DNA of 64,000 nucleotides, taken from the NCBI GenBank assembly GCA_037176885.1, contig JAWWNJ010000140.1, forward strand, positions 496,001 through 560,000, written 5' to 3'. This DNA comes from Favolaschia claudopus. Taxonomy: Eukaryota; Basidiomycota; Agaricomycetes; Agaricales; Mycenaceae. The notes under the pieces were generated by a model. That model saw nothing but the letters and a program-made list of their open reading frames with translations. It was not told the origin of the DNA and did no database searches. The translations under genes and the position numbers were made by a program. The stretch's first letter is position 1. Each line of letters begins with the position of its first letter. Below, piece by piece: positions 9,966-20,849 of the stretch.

Positions 9966-12289
9966 TTAATTCGGCGTCACCGACGTTGACCCGGAATCTT
10001 CAGCTTCAACTTCCATCCCAACGCAGGCATCCAACGCAAACTGTCCCGCCATTATTGCGTCACGCAACTCCTGCTCCTGGCTTGCAACACGATCACACCT
10101 ATCCCAAACACCTGCAGCACCAAGAGACGAACGCTCCCATATCTCTTTGGCCTTGGGGACTGACAATCGAATTTTTTTCATAACACCCAACGTCTCTCTG
10201 AGCGGAAACGTCCGCGCACTCAGCATTTTTTCAAGCGCGACGTTCAAAAAACCTGATTAGAATGTTATCATTCAATCAAGACGCCGAGTATGAGGAAGAG
10301 AACATATAGGGATGGTGTTCGTCATCTTCAGGATAAGATTCGGCCGCGATCAAGTATTGTTGCGCCGATTTACGGAAAAGGATCCCAGATTCGGGATCGT
10401 TTGCGTTGCGTCTCAGAGCCAATGCATTATAATAAAACCCTTGCATGCTGACTCCGAATGTCAGCTTTGGCGAACAGAGTAAGTGGGCCATAGATACGTA
10501 CGCATAAGCTTTAGCCTTAGGATAGATGAAGAATGAGCTAACAAAGCCCGGATCGACAGTCTTCGGAGGGCGAGGCTGACGAAGAGCTTCCTCTATATCA
10601 CGAACGAGATCCTGGGCCTCCTTGAAAAGGTCCTCCAAAACTTCTTGCGGGGTTGTGACATCAGATTTGTCAAAAGACTAACAGAATAATCGAATCAGCG
10701 GACCCAATATCAGGCTGTCAGGGCGCGCACATGCATCATAGCATTAAGGTAAAGCCCTTGAATGCCAAAAACAAAGGACTGGTCGAAAATGACTCCTCGA
10801 TTCTGCGAGGACTCCAGAATCCAATGGTCACGGAGAGTTCTGATCACGGTCAGACAGTTCCTATAGAATTCGACGGCGACCTTGTGTTGCTGATATATGC
10901 CGGAAGAAAGCATGGCCCGCATAATCCACGCGCTGAAAAAAAAATATTTTGAGCCGGGGTCGAGGGACTGTGGAGAGGACAATATACCGGATTGTGACCG
11001 AAAGGGCGGGACGAGTAGTGTCCCAGCCCTCTGTGCGCTGTCGCGCGAGGGCTTCTCGCACGATTACCTCGGGGCCGCCATCCGTCCAGGCTCTTCTTGC
11101 AGTGGCTTCGAATGTAACTGGGGACCAATGTGTGTGAGATGCGTGAACCTGGTGCAGGGAAAGGAGAGACAGACTCTGTTTGTTGTACTTGCTTATGAAG
11201 TCTCCGTCGGGAAGATGCATCACGCGTGGGTCGCGCATGACGCCGTTGGTAAGGTCCACCACAGCCTGTAAGTATGAGGTGTCATCGGCGCGACAAAAGA
11301 ACCAAACTGGGAGAGGAATAAGGAGTCAGAGTACGTACACCCAGGATACCTCCCATCGCTCCCGGGGTCGACTGAATGGGTGTCAGTTGATTCATTTTGT
11401 TTATTCCGTTCATGAAATTCTGAAATCCGGTCAGCAGACAGGATACCAACAAAGTGGCACAACTAAAACCTCATAGGCAGCATGGATGACGCAGGCCTGG
11501 CACGTATTAGGAGATGAAAATGTAAATTCAACCCACCCACGCTGCTACGAATATCATCAGGCGTCGCCCCTTGAGTTCTGAAGCGTGCAACAATTGGAGC
11601 AGCAAGTTCCCAAGGCATCCGGCCATGACCTTGCCAGATAAACGGGGTGCCCCCACGTCCACGGGGGTCGGCTTGTGGAATGTAGTGTGCCGTGTTTTCC
11701 ATTCTGGCATTCGCAGACATGGCGGCCTTTAAGCCCGCAGCGTACTGTGTCTTCTGAGTCTCCTCGGCTGGGGTAAGATTCGTTTTGGGCAGGGCATCGA
11801 GGGCATTCTGCCAACTTGCTTTGCTCTTCTGCGGACTTCCCAGTTGCTATCAGAACCGATGATAAGAATTTTAAAAGATGAATAAGGAGTGCAATACATC
11901 TTGGGCGGTCGCCAGCCTTGCATGAGCCTTTGCGTAATTGGGGTCGAGCTCTGTTGCCTGTTTCATAAAGTCAAACAAACGCTGGCGACGATGTCGAGAG
12001 AACCCGGAAAAACAAAGCAACCTTGGTGGCATCGACCTTAGCATCCAGATACCTCATAGATACAGTCAGTAGAGACGTTCCAAGCGTTCACGTATCAGAT
12101 TCTGGTGGTGGTCAACCTTTTCAACGATAATCGACATGCTGAGCGATTTGCATGAAGCACGGCCAACCCTCTCAAATCGACGGTGTCGCTAGCTTCGATG
12201 GCCGCTGTATACTTTTTCTCGGCTTCCAAATAGTTTTTAGCAAGAAATAGGGTGTTCCCTTCTGCCTTGAGGGCTGCGACGCTGGTCAT
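9966..12289 (-). CDS. TPR-domain protein (paralog 2), possibly damaged at one splice donor
   Basis: The gene starts MTSVAALKAEGNTLFLAKNYLEAEKKYTAAIEASDT and follows paralog 1 (3296-5565) exon by exon: ANRSACRLSLKR, TAHYIPQADP..GGTPFIWQGHGRMPWELA, DPRVMHLPDGDF, VEFYRNCLTVIRTLRDHWILES and RIRLSVPKAKEIWERSSLG. Its C-terminus is longer and different (MEVEAEDSGSTSVTPN, stop 9966-9968). It lies on the opposite strand and mirrors paralog 1. At the intron after EDDEHHP (10253-10307) the donor reads AT where paralog 1 has GT; reading through gives a stop a few codons on, and the nearest GT would shift frame. If real, the copy loses its last 90 or so residues or uses a non-canonical site. Function is unknown beyond the TPR fold. 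Confidence 0.8.
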
Positions 12290-12590
12290 GGTTGAAAGTG
12301 GGAAACAAAGAGCACCGTGACCTCTGTGACTCGTCACAGTGACATCGGTGGCATCATTGATGGATTTCCACGGTTCAATTTTTGGTTCAATTTCAGGAAA
12401 CGAGTTCGAAAATCCTGTCACCGATTATATATATATCTATAGTAGTACTAGTACATCTTCGCAGATATAGTCTGAGTATATAGTTCTGCTACTTGCCGTC
12501 TTCGTTGTACTTATCTCGACGAGAAATTCGGAGCCCATTATAATTAATTCGCGCAGTCCCCAGTGACAGCCCAGTGCCCACTACTGCTAA
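12290..12590. other. Intergenic, with an AT-dinucleotide run
   Basis: About 300 bp between the TPR gene start and the 3' end of hydrolase B. It contains an alternating TATATATAT run at about 12427-12438, some 140 bp upstream of the TPR start, which may serve as a promoter element. No gene is seen. Confidence 0.35.
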
Positions 12591-14377
12591 CTAGTACCAT
12601 CCAGCATACAATGCTTGTTCGAGCGCAGTGTAGGTCTTGCTATACACTTCATCGGCCATTGGCGCTATCTGAGTGCCAAGCACAGCAGCGACTCCAGCAT
12701 CTGGGTCAATGAAGAAACTCGTTGACGCCCAACCACCCCCTATAGTCAACATGTTCAATCGTGAGCGCCGAACCTTCTGGGACAAACAACCAAGAACTCA
12801 CAAACACCAGAGCCTTTCCGCCGCATTCCCGGAATATCAGCTGTGTTCAGGCAGAGTCCTGCACCGAATTGTGTCGCGCCGCTTTGGAAGTTGAAATGAG
12901 GCTGGAACGCCGTTAAAATGCCAAACAACTGGTCTTCGGCGGCATGCGGTATAGAGGGTTCAAACAGCTTATTCACAGAAGCACGAGAGAGTATGGGTGT
13001 GGTCGTGCTGCCCGCTGAGGATTTTTTTCAGTGCCTTATTCGAGTGAAGAATACCAGATGGCAAACGAATTACCGTTGATCTGAAGGAGATGACGTAGAA
13101 TCGTAAGATAGTCTTTTTGGGATCCGTAGAGTCCGGCTCCGCCTAGATTCACGTCGGTCACTTGTGGAAGATCAGATTGTGTGTTCGGCTGGGAGCTCAA
13201 AGTCGAGAACACGCACCCTTAGTACGATCTTGGCTGATAACATCGGGCCCATTCCATTGCTCAAGAGCGCCGTTCGTGCTCCGATAGGTGAGCGGCAAAA
13301 ATCGTGCCTTCATGTCCGGCCGGAGAGAGAACGACATGGAAGTGATATTGAGGGGCGCAAATATGTGGTCTTGGCTGCATTTGGGAGTCCCCATGGTGAA
13401 GCATAATTCGAAGTTCAGAAAAGACACACGCACAAATATTGTTCGAGAGATTTTCCCGAAAGCCGTTCGACAATGAAGCCGACACAGTCAGTGGACAGTC
13501 CGTAAGCGACTGAAAAATAAGATTAGCAAGTGCTGGTCCGAATAAAGTAAGAATCACGAACAGCTAGTTCCAGGTTCGAAGCGGAGGGGAACTCCCGACA
13601 GGCCACCCTGACCCACCTAGTGTCAAATTTCACGACGACACAAAGAAGTGCAAGATCGCGAACCTTCAACATTTCAAAGAACTTCGAAACACCTTCTCCC
13701 TCATAATTGTGCAGATATGCAGCCGCCAACCCTGGTAACACAATTAGCTGGAGGTATCCAGAAAGAAGAAAGAAATCATGAATCAAGTACCGGCTCCTGG
13801 CCCTGTCAGTGGTGTTGTCCCGTCAAGCATATAGTCGAGGCCGCTGGTATGATTCAACAATTGCCCCAATGTGATCTTCCCCTTCGCAGGCCTAGTGTCT
13901 TTGATGCAGCCATTCTCGTCGTGCGCCGTCACCACCACTGGGTTAGCAAGCTCTGGCAAAACGGCCTCAACCGGCGTGTCCAGAGAAATTTTGCCTTGTT
14001 CAATAAGCTGTAAAGCTGCGATCTGGGAGGTAAGTAGCACTTCAGTTAACTTATCAATATGTCTGTAGTGGTCGAAGAAAAAAGCGCACTGAGGTAATGA
14101 GCTTGGTCTGGCTGCAAAACCACATCACTGTATCTTCGTCGACAGCATCGCTTGAAGGGTCATCGACCACTTTCGTGCCCTCCCCGCGCATGTAGATTGG
14201 CCCGTCAACATTCGTCACGCCGAAGAAAAGTGCGGGCGTCGATTTGCTGGTCACTGCGTCTATCTGTATGGGTAGTATCTTTCAACATCGAGTACTTGAT
14301 AAGGTGTCGGAGACTCGGCGTACCAGAATTCGGTCCAAAGCATCCTTCTGGGACGCAGAGAGCGTTTTGGGAGACAT
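12591..14377 (-). CDS. Serine hydrolase, beta-lactamase/class C esterase fold (copy B)
   Basis: A complete gene. Exon 1 (14324-14377) encodes MSPKTLSASQKDALDRIL and is followed by a 60-nt intron. Exon 2 has WFCSQTKLIT with the SxxK nucleophile/lysine pair. Later exons carry IAALQLIEQGKISLDTPVE, GQLLNHTSGLDYML, RFEPGTS, AYGLSTDCVGFIVERLSG, DHIFAPLNI, VNLGGAGLYGSQKDYLT and finally IGGGWASTSFFIDPDAGVAAV. All introns I followed have GT..AG ends and keep frame, so it appears intact, with about nine introns. Its intron pattern matches copies A and C. It pairs with TPR paralog 2 as copy A pairs with TPR paralog 1. No signal peptide is visible, so it is probably an intracellular esterase-like enzyme; substrate unknown. 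Confidence 0.88.
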
Positions 14378-15245
14378 TGCGTGCCAGTGAATGTAACTTG
14401 AAGCCCGGGGAAAGACCCACTGCGATTAAGGACCTAAATCGGTTCATTAAGTACCTGAACGCGCAACAACCCACCCTCGCGCCGAGGAACATGGCTGATC
14501 TGCAAGTAAAATTAATGAATCAGCACTGTCTGTCTGTACACGACGCATAATCTACCCACAACGGTGAAAAACCGGCCAAACGCTCTTCGGCCGCGCTTCG
14601 TTGGCGCTTCGCATCTAGCAAAATGCGATGGAACCGGCGAGGGCGCAAAGCACTTCAATTGCTCTGTAAGAGCTTTCCTGCGTTTGTGTCAGCTAATTGT
14701 CGAACTTTTAGTAATTAGTTACCGAGACGGCCGGAGATTTGAATATGTATTTTTCAGCAGAGAGTCTGGGCTTGAAAAGTGTTGTTACCCGCTCCATCGA
14801 AACCAAGTATAATGGTTCGGCGCTTCGCACAATCAAATCAATCGAGGTAGCGCCATAATTGTCCAGTTGAACTTGTAGAATGCTTCCATTCCCACGGTTG
14901 AGTCTTTGGAAGGTTGGGATAAACGCACCTTGGGTCTCGATATAGAGGCTGGTCGTAAATCCTGTTTGGATCATTCGCATGCGAGTACGACTTCAAAGAG
15001 TTGATTGTTCAGAAAAAAAGACCTGATGATACATTACAGATGGTGCTTGACAGGACGAGTACATACGGTGTAATAGATAGCAAATGCATAGATGGGTAGA
15101 AGCCAGGAAGGTGCTACAAGTGGGAAAGATGAAGGATTGGTTAATAGACTGAATGCGATGCTAAAGCGGGGTTATGGCCGATGTGAAGAAATTGTTCATG
15201 AGGATGGGCGTAGACCCCAGGTGATAGGACGAAGCTTGGATTGAG
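14378..15245. other. Intergenic between hydrolase B and TOA1
   Basis: About 870 bp. An open frame of 90 codons on the minus strand (14708-14980) has no recognisable domain and no splice partner, so it was not annotated. Nothing else is recognised. Confidence 0.4.
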
Positions 15246-16287
15246 TTACCACTCAAATTCACTGTTTCATATGGTCAATCAAAGCCAGAGATCAATTGAG
15301 CGTAGAGGAAACATCGGAAATGACGATAGGTAGAATGCCCAAGAACTCAAGTCATGAAAGAAAGACGCACCCGGTACAACGCTGGAAGAGGTAGTCCTTG
15401 CCACCGGTGTGAATCATCCCGTCCTTGAGAACACACTTCCACTTGTTCTTCACGCGAGCGACCTATCAACGGCATCAGACACCGGGTTTCAAAGAGAACA
15501 AAGACGAAGGGAATATTCACCTTGTCATACGTGCAAAATACCATATCTATCTCAGCCTGCGCCTCTTCCCCATCTTCCGCGTCGTTCTCCGAGTCGTCCG
15601 AGTCATCGTCAAGATCACTACCTATTTGCTCTGCATCTTTGGACAAACCCTCCCCAGCTGCGATTTCGCCTTTCCCGACCGGGGCTCCCGGTGACAGTTG
15701 CCCGATTCGTGTCGGTACAGGAACTGGCTCCAAGTCGTCGTCGTCCTCGGACACAGAGGGGCCATCAGTCTGCGGAAGAGTGTAGACCGCTGCTGTAACG
15801 GGCGCGGAAGTGTTCTTGTTTTGGGCGGGGAGAGTGGGACCCGGGAGCGACGGGAAAGCGTACTGCGCAGTAGCGAGGGCGTAACGCGCATCGATGCCCC
15901 CCGACTTGAGACGCTGTTGCGCGGCGGATGGTGGAACATAGGCGGGGACATTGTGGGTGGCATGCGGAAGGGCGGGGTAAGGATACGTCGGCTGCGGACT
16001 CGGAGGCGGAGGTTCAACTGGAAAGTCGGCAACGCGAGAGGCGAGTATTTTCATTTCCCATTTCTGCAAAATAAGCGTGAGTACTTATCAGTTTCTGGAA
16101 GGCCTTGAAACCGGAAAACTTGCGTCTCGAAGTTTTTCGACGAGGTCGGCGGAGACACCGAACTCTTCAAAGGCGGGTCTGATTGCGTCTATAACGTCGT
16201 CGATGACTGCCCTGTATATAGACGGCTACGAGGGTGAGCATGACGCCGAGCCTCGTACAGTGTACTTACCACGATTTTGTTGGACAT
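15246..16287 (-). CDS. TOA1: Transcription initiation factor IIA large subunit (TFIIA alpha/beta)
   Basis: Five exons (16270-16287, 16124-16225, 15521-16063, 15371-15462, 15246-15261) give 256 residues. The N-terminal helical bundle reads MSNKIV, YRAVIDDVIDAIRPAFEEFG, LVEKLRDKWEMKILASRV. A Pro/Gln-rich middle (PPPPSPQPTYPYP) and an acidic stretch (DLDDDSDDSENDAEDGEE) follow. The C-terminal beta domain is MVFCTYDKVARVKNKWKC, GMIHTGGKDYLFQRCTG and the final EFEW. This is the textbook layout of the TFIIA large subunit, which stabilises TBP on the TATA box with the small subunit TOA2 in the nucleus. The first and last exons are micro-exons of 18 and 16 nt. Intron 2 (16064-16123) starts with GC, not GT; only this junction gives the conserved LRDKWEMK. 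Confidence 0.96.
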
Positions 16288-16723
16288 GGGCGGAAGTAGG
16301 AGGTGGTGGCGCTCAAAGAGCTGAAAGACCATATTAGCCGAGTCATACAAAGCTGCGATTTGTCAATGTCGGAGTTTGAAAACGACAAAGAAAGGCAGCT
16401 TGCAAGACAAAGAACGCGAGGGTAAAATATATCCATGGCCTAACAGATAATTCACAGAAGTTGCAGAGGAGCAAAAGACGCGTCGAACGCGGTCACGTTG
16501 CGCCGAGCGCGGCTTGCGCAATAAGTACATCATTTAGGCTTATCGGACGGTGCTACCATTGCACTTTTGGTTGCAGTCGTAAGTGGCATCTTTGAGCTAC
16601 GTGGCCGGAAACGTCTGCACGAATCCGGAACTTGAAGAACCCATGCAACACATGGAGAAGCAGGAGTCCGTATCCCGCACGGGTTGGCACCACTCCTTGG
16701 TGCTCGCAGCACTCCCCGACACA
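16288..16723. other. Intergenic upstream of TOA1
   Basis: About 435 bp between TOA1 (promoter side) and the 3' end of the next minus-strand gene. No TATA box or coding exon stands out. Confidence 0.35.
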
Positions 16724-18399
16724 TCAAAGCCTCCCAAAAACATCCAACACCCACCCATCCCTCCCAGCATCATAATCCAACCGATAGATAAGCTTCTCCT
16801 GCACCGCCTTCACATGCATCTTCTTCATCGAGGTCTTCACCACCTTGTCCGTATCCAACAACACCCCAATATCCCTCGCACAGCTGAACACCAAGATCGC
16901 CGCCACGCGCTGATCGTCTTCCGCATGTGCGATGTAGTCGTCCAGCCTCAGCGGGCCGTCAGCGTCAGCATCATCATCCTCATCCGACTCCCCGTCGTCT
17001 GAATCCGCTTTCGCAGCCCTGATTGGCATATGCCGGAGAATGTTCTGCCGCTGCAGCCAATTCACATCAAACAGCGAAATGAAATTCGACCTCGAATGGT
17101 TCTTATGATTCCGCCACTCATCCTCCACATCCATCAGCGTCTTCTGTATGCTCTCCATCCGCCTCGTCTTCTTCTCCTCCATCTCCTTCTCCTTCTGCAA
17201 CTCCCCGTCCGCCTCCGCTCCGTCCGCCTTAGACGCTACTCCCGGCTGAGTATCACAACACCCACCACACAACCTCTCATCCACCCGAATGAGCCCATTA
17301 AACCCAATACAATGCGCACAAACACTCAGGCTCAGATCCACATGCCACCGACACGGCGCGCAGTAGATATAAAACCGCCACCGCGACTCCCAGCTCTCAT
17401 TCGGGCGGACGGGAATCGAATGCGCTACACGCGAGCTGAGGCTCGACGCGCCGGGGACGGTGGAGCGAAGGCGTTGGCCGAGACCTTTGTAGCCGCACAG
17501 AAACATGTCGTCGAGTATGGCTTGGGTGAGACAGTCCTCGTCTGGGGTGGCCGTAACAGACGAGGATGAGGCGGAGGTAGATGCGACGGGAGAGTCTGAT
17601 CCCAGAGCGGAGGTTGATGAAGCAGCGTCAGAGAATGTGTACGCCGGGCCCTTGACGCAGAACTCCGTGGGTATAAGGAAGATGGAGTATTCTGGACGCT
17701 TAGCGGGCACCATGGCAGGGGCGCGTCGCGGCTGTCGGGCAGCGGCGAGCGCATCACGGTAGACGCGAGAATTGACTATCTCGTCGTCGAAATCGAATTC
17801 CCTATCGTCTGAAAGAATGGAGCCCGGCTTGGGCACGCGGCGCCGGTTGTCCTCTTGGTCGATACCGTACCGAATGCTTACTGAGTTTGCTACAGTCTTC
17901 AGCTTGTTCTGCTGCGGTCCTGGCCTGACGAACTCGTGAGACTCGAAGGACGGAACTGAAAACAGAGAAAGACTTACAGATGAAGCGCCGACAAAAGCAG
18001 GTGCAGCGCATTCGACTGCCATCGCACTTCATCCAGCAGCATCTTGAGCTTCTGGTCGCTTAGCACAAAGCGCAGACGTGCGCGGAGGCTGTTCTTGATA
18101 GCCTCTAGATCCGCAGACAACGCCGCGAGCGCAGCATGCAGCAGATCCACCGCCAACTTGAGCTGCTGGACATGCAGAACGACCTCGGGACTGCGCTCGT
18201 TGCGCGTCGCCTCCTCCCAGACCTTGATGCTCAAAACAGCGGATTGAATCGTGCTGCATTCGGTCTGGATCGACTGGATGGTCCCGCGCGCGCTATTCGA
18301 CTTGTCTTTGAGTTCGTTGGTGAGAGAGATTAGTGTCGATGCGATATCGGCTAGCTGGAGAATGGAGGCAGCTACGCCGAGTAGCTCGATACCGGACAT
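16724..18399 (-). CDS. Protein with fungal NLR-type N-terminal helical domain and Cys-rich centre
   Basis: Two exons (17978-18399 and 16724-17924) give 540 residues. The ATG at 18399 begins MSGIELLGVAASILQLADIA, the classic opening of the helical domain found at the N-terminus of fungal STAND/NLR proteins and relatives (PigL_N-like); about 140 residues of this domain occupy exon 1. The 53-nt intron is set by the frame change. Exon 2 has a Ser-rich linker, a cysteine-rich segment (CAPCRWHVDLSLSVCAHC..LCGGCC, likely metal-binding), a Lys/Glu coiled-coil stretch, an acidic DSDDGESDEDDDADAD patch and a C-terminal helical part ending LDVFGRL. No NACHT or NB-ARC P-loop is visible, so it is not a full NLR. 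It could be a stand-alone signalling adaptor; this is inference. Confidence 0.7.
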
Positions 18400-20141
18400 G
18401 ATTGCGACGTGCAGGGAGGAGCGGACAGTACACCAACTGTTTATCACATACAACGCAACTTCCGGGCTGTGTGTCGGGTCCTGACAGTTATAGAGTGCCA
18501 TCACTGTCAATGTCCAAGCACTTGTCGGATTGGAGTACAAGGTAGAGCCTCGTGGCGTGAGACCCTCAACCCGTCGGACATAGAATGAGACGCGGGACTT
18601 TGAGAAGAGCAAGCACAAGAAACCTAGGTCACGACCGTCGAGGAAGGTAGACAGCGGAGTAGAAAGCACAAGTCTCCCTCCAACCGTGACACTGCGAGCA
18701 GAATGTCACCCCCCCACTTCGCCTACGTAGGCGTGTAGGGTACAGATATAAAGCTGTAGATGTCACTTGGCAGCTGTCTGCCGCTGCTGTGCTGCTGAGA
18801 ATGTGTAAGCCGATAAAAAAACATCTATATGGGAAGATTTCGCGACCATACAGTGACACTGATATATCCTCCCCCCCATACTGTGGTTGTTACCGAGGGC
18901 AAACCAGCTATTCGAAGTGCGGAAGAGACGTTAGCCGTGTCGTCCATGGACCAGGTGCTCTACCGCTGAGACTGGGCGCAATTCATGCGCTGGCAGTGAG
19001 ATCTCATATTTCGAGCGCGAGTTTGAAGTCCAAGAGCGTCCAACAAGACAAGATTTTGAAGATCAAGATGCCTCAATGAGGAGCCCTGGATAACCATCCT
19101 GGTGCCATGGACATTATCGAGCTGTTTTCAAAGTTGGTCGAAAAAGGCGTAAACTGATGGGGAGCCAACAATTGTCAATACCAAGCCGGTTTGGGCCGTC
19201 GCCAATGCGGCATTGGCGACGGCCAAAACAGGATCACCGAACAATGATCTCTAACATATTCCCACGGTTCAACTGTTGTGATTCAACTTCTGAATATCGC
19301 ACATCCTAGTGCTTTGCATGAAGAGATAAGATCTTCAGATCTTCAACTTCAAGCTTCAATTAAAGCTTCAAGCCCCAAATATTCCTCTTTTGAAACTGGA
19401 GTGCGATGATAAATTTGGGCCACCGCAAGATAAGCAACCTCGGATCACCGATCAGTGGGCACCGATGCCAACACTTTCTCGCGGTTCAACTGCGGTTTAA
19501 CTTCATTTCGAGTAAAAAATTACATACATATGACCATATTACAATAAACTGCTGCTACTCAGTTAACGTTGAGTAGCTACATGCCGTGCTAAAGCAACGC
19601 GTCATTAATTCATTACGCGGTGCTCAACACTTGGCATCCCTGAAGTTGAACCGTGGGAGTTTCAGGTAAAGATTTTGCGTTGAGACGAAAAATGATTCCG
19701 TTCAATCCTGAGCGAGCTTCCAGGGACTTATACGCGCGGAGTGTCAATCCAGACATGTTCTTAAGCAAAACTGCAAGAAATTCACGAAATTAATGAACCA
19801 ATCGATATGACGATATCAAATGTTTCCTTTTGCGGCGTTGACGTGAAGTTGAGCCTTGACCTTGGTCTGATATCAGCGCAATGAGTACTTGATGAGTTTT
19901 CCTGTTAGAACATGTCTCGAATAGTCATTGTAATTTGTAGACAAACATCCATGTTTTTGTATCTTGATATCAGAAGTAAGTAGCAGCTCAGGTTACAAGA
20001 AGATTCGACGGAAAAGCATAAGTAAGCCTGTCTCAAGCAGTTGACAATGAATTCGGGAACTTTTTCTGAGTTCGATGCTGTGTCAGGCTTATAGATATGC
20101 TAAGGTCATTGGAACTCACCGTTTCATGACTTTTCTACGGT
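18400..20141. other. Gene-poor region with a hairpin and diffuse repeats
   Basis: About 1.7 kb with no convincing gene. It holds a perfect hairpin (19194-19224) and several related copies of a CGGTTCAACT-type motif (about 19262, 19483, and inverted at about 19640), listed separately. Confidence 0.4.
19194..19224. repeat. Perfect 14-bp inverted repeat (hairpin)
   Basis: GGCCGTCGCCAATG is followed by a 3-nt CGG loop and then its exact reverse complement CATTGGCGACGGCC. The flanks TTTG and AAAA extend the pairing imperfectly. It could be a protein-binding site or a remnant of a palindromic element. Confidence 0.7.
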
Positions 20142-20849
20142 TCATGTCAGAGTTACCAGGTTGTGAACTTTCTGAACTTCGTTGACATAAAGCATGATAG
20201 CATGCGCTTTCATTGCTTTCACTCGCTCAATCTCTGCGCGAAGAGCTAGAGTCTGGGCTGTGGTCAACTGTAGAGGAAATGCCTCCAAGATAACTGCCAT
20301 CTGCATCATACTGGCGTCCAAACAGCTTACGAGAGTCTCCAACTCCTCCTTGCAATCGTTTTGCGATTCTCTCAACTGGCTCAGGGTCTGGGCTATCTGG
20401 GTCCGGCTCTGGATCTCCTTCTCGATTGCGTTCGAGTCCTCGTCTGCCTGTTTGTTTTGATGCTCTGCGCTGTAGCTCGATTCACCCGGCAAGTGCGATT
20501 CAGAGATCTTCTCGTGATCATGGGTGCATGCTTCTCTGCTTTCAGACCCAGTGGTCCCCGGTCCAGGGCCATCGCAGATTTGCCCATTGGCGCAGCCAGC
20601 GCACTTCTGCGAGGAAGATGATTTGTACCCAGTATAAAATAGAGTCATCTCTAGATGACCTACCAAGGTCGAAGATTCTTGAGCGTCAGAATCCGTGGTA
20701 GACTCGGAATTCCTTTCCTCCCAGTCCGCTGTCAATGTTCCAACTTGGCCATATTTGTGTTCGAATTCCTTCGACTCAGAGTCCTGCTTGGGCTGCGTCG
20801 CTGGCATCCCCTCTGCTAAATTATAGGGCAAGACAATGGTAGGAGACAT
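20142..20849 (-). CDS. Hypothetical protein, coiled-coil C-terminus
   Basis: An open frame of 235 codons starts MSPTIVLPYNLAEGMPATQP. The N-terminal two thirds is polar and acidic, rich in Ser/Glu/Asp. The C-terminal third is a likely coiled coil (IEKEIQSRTQIAQTLSQLRES..CKEELETLVSCLDASMMQMAVILEAF) ending NEVQKVHNLVTLT. A 57-nt segment in the middle starts GTAGGT and ends TCGCAG, so it may be an in-frame intron, giving 216 residues. I recognise no family. Length and composition favour coding, but there is no homology support. Confidence 0.45.
   Translation of the reverse strand: MSPTIVLPYNLAEGMPATQPKQDSESKEFEHKYGQVGTLTADWEERNSESTTDSDAQESSTLVGHLEMTLFYTGYKSSSSQKCAGCANGQICDGPGPGTTGSESREACTHDHEKISESHLPGESSYSAEHQNKQADEDSNAIEKEIQSRTQIAQTLSQLRESQNDCKEELETLVSCLDASMMQMAVILEAFPLQLTTAQTLALRAEIERVKAMKAHAIMLYVNEVQKVHNLVTLT

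Noticed and set aside
14708..14980. 90-codon open frame on the minus strand
   Set aside because: No domain, no splice partner and no homology that I recognise; compatible with chance in an intergenic region.
16583..17569. Long plus-strand open frames opposite the NLR-type N-domain gene
   Set aside because: Low-complexity Pro/Leu/His-rich translations mirror the GC-rich antisense of the minus-strand gene, which has the recognisable domain and splice sites.
17956..17977. 22-nt intron in the NLR-type N-domain gene (GTAAGT to TTTTCAG)
   Set aside because: Too short for a fungal intron and puts exon 2 in the wrong frame; the 53-nt intron with the GTCAG acceptor keeps frame.
18900..18985. tRNA-like D-arm (GTCTCAGCGGTAGAGCACC on the minus strand)
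   Set aside because: The A-box-like part is good, but the T-arm is poor (CTTCGAATAG with no pairing stem), the anticodon stem does not pair and the acceptor ends do not match. At best a tRNA fragment.
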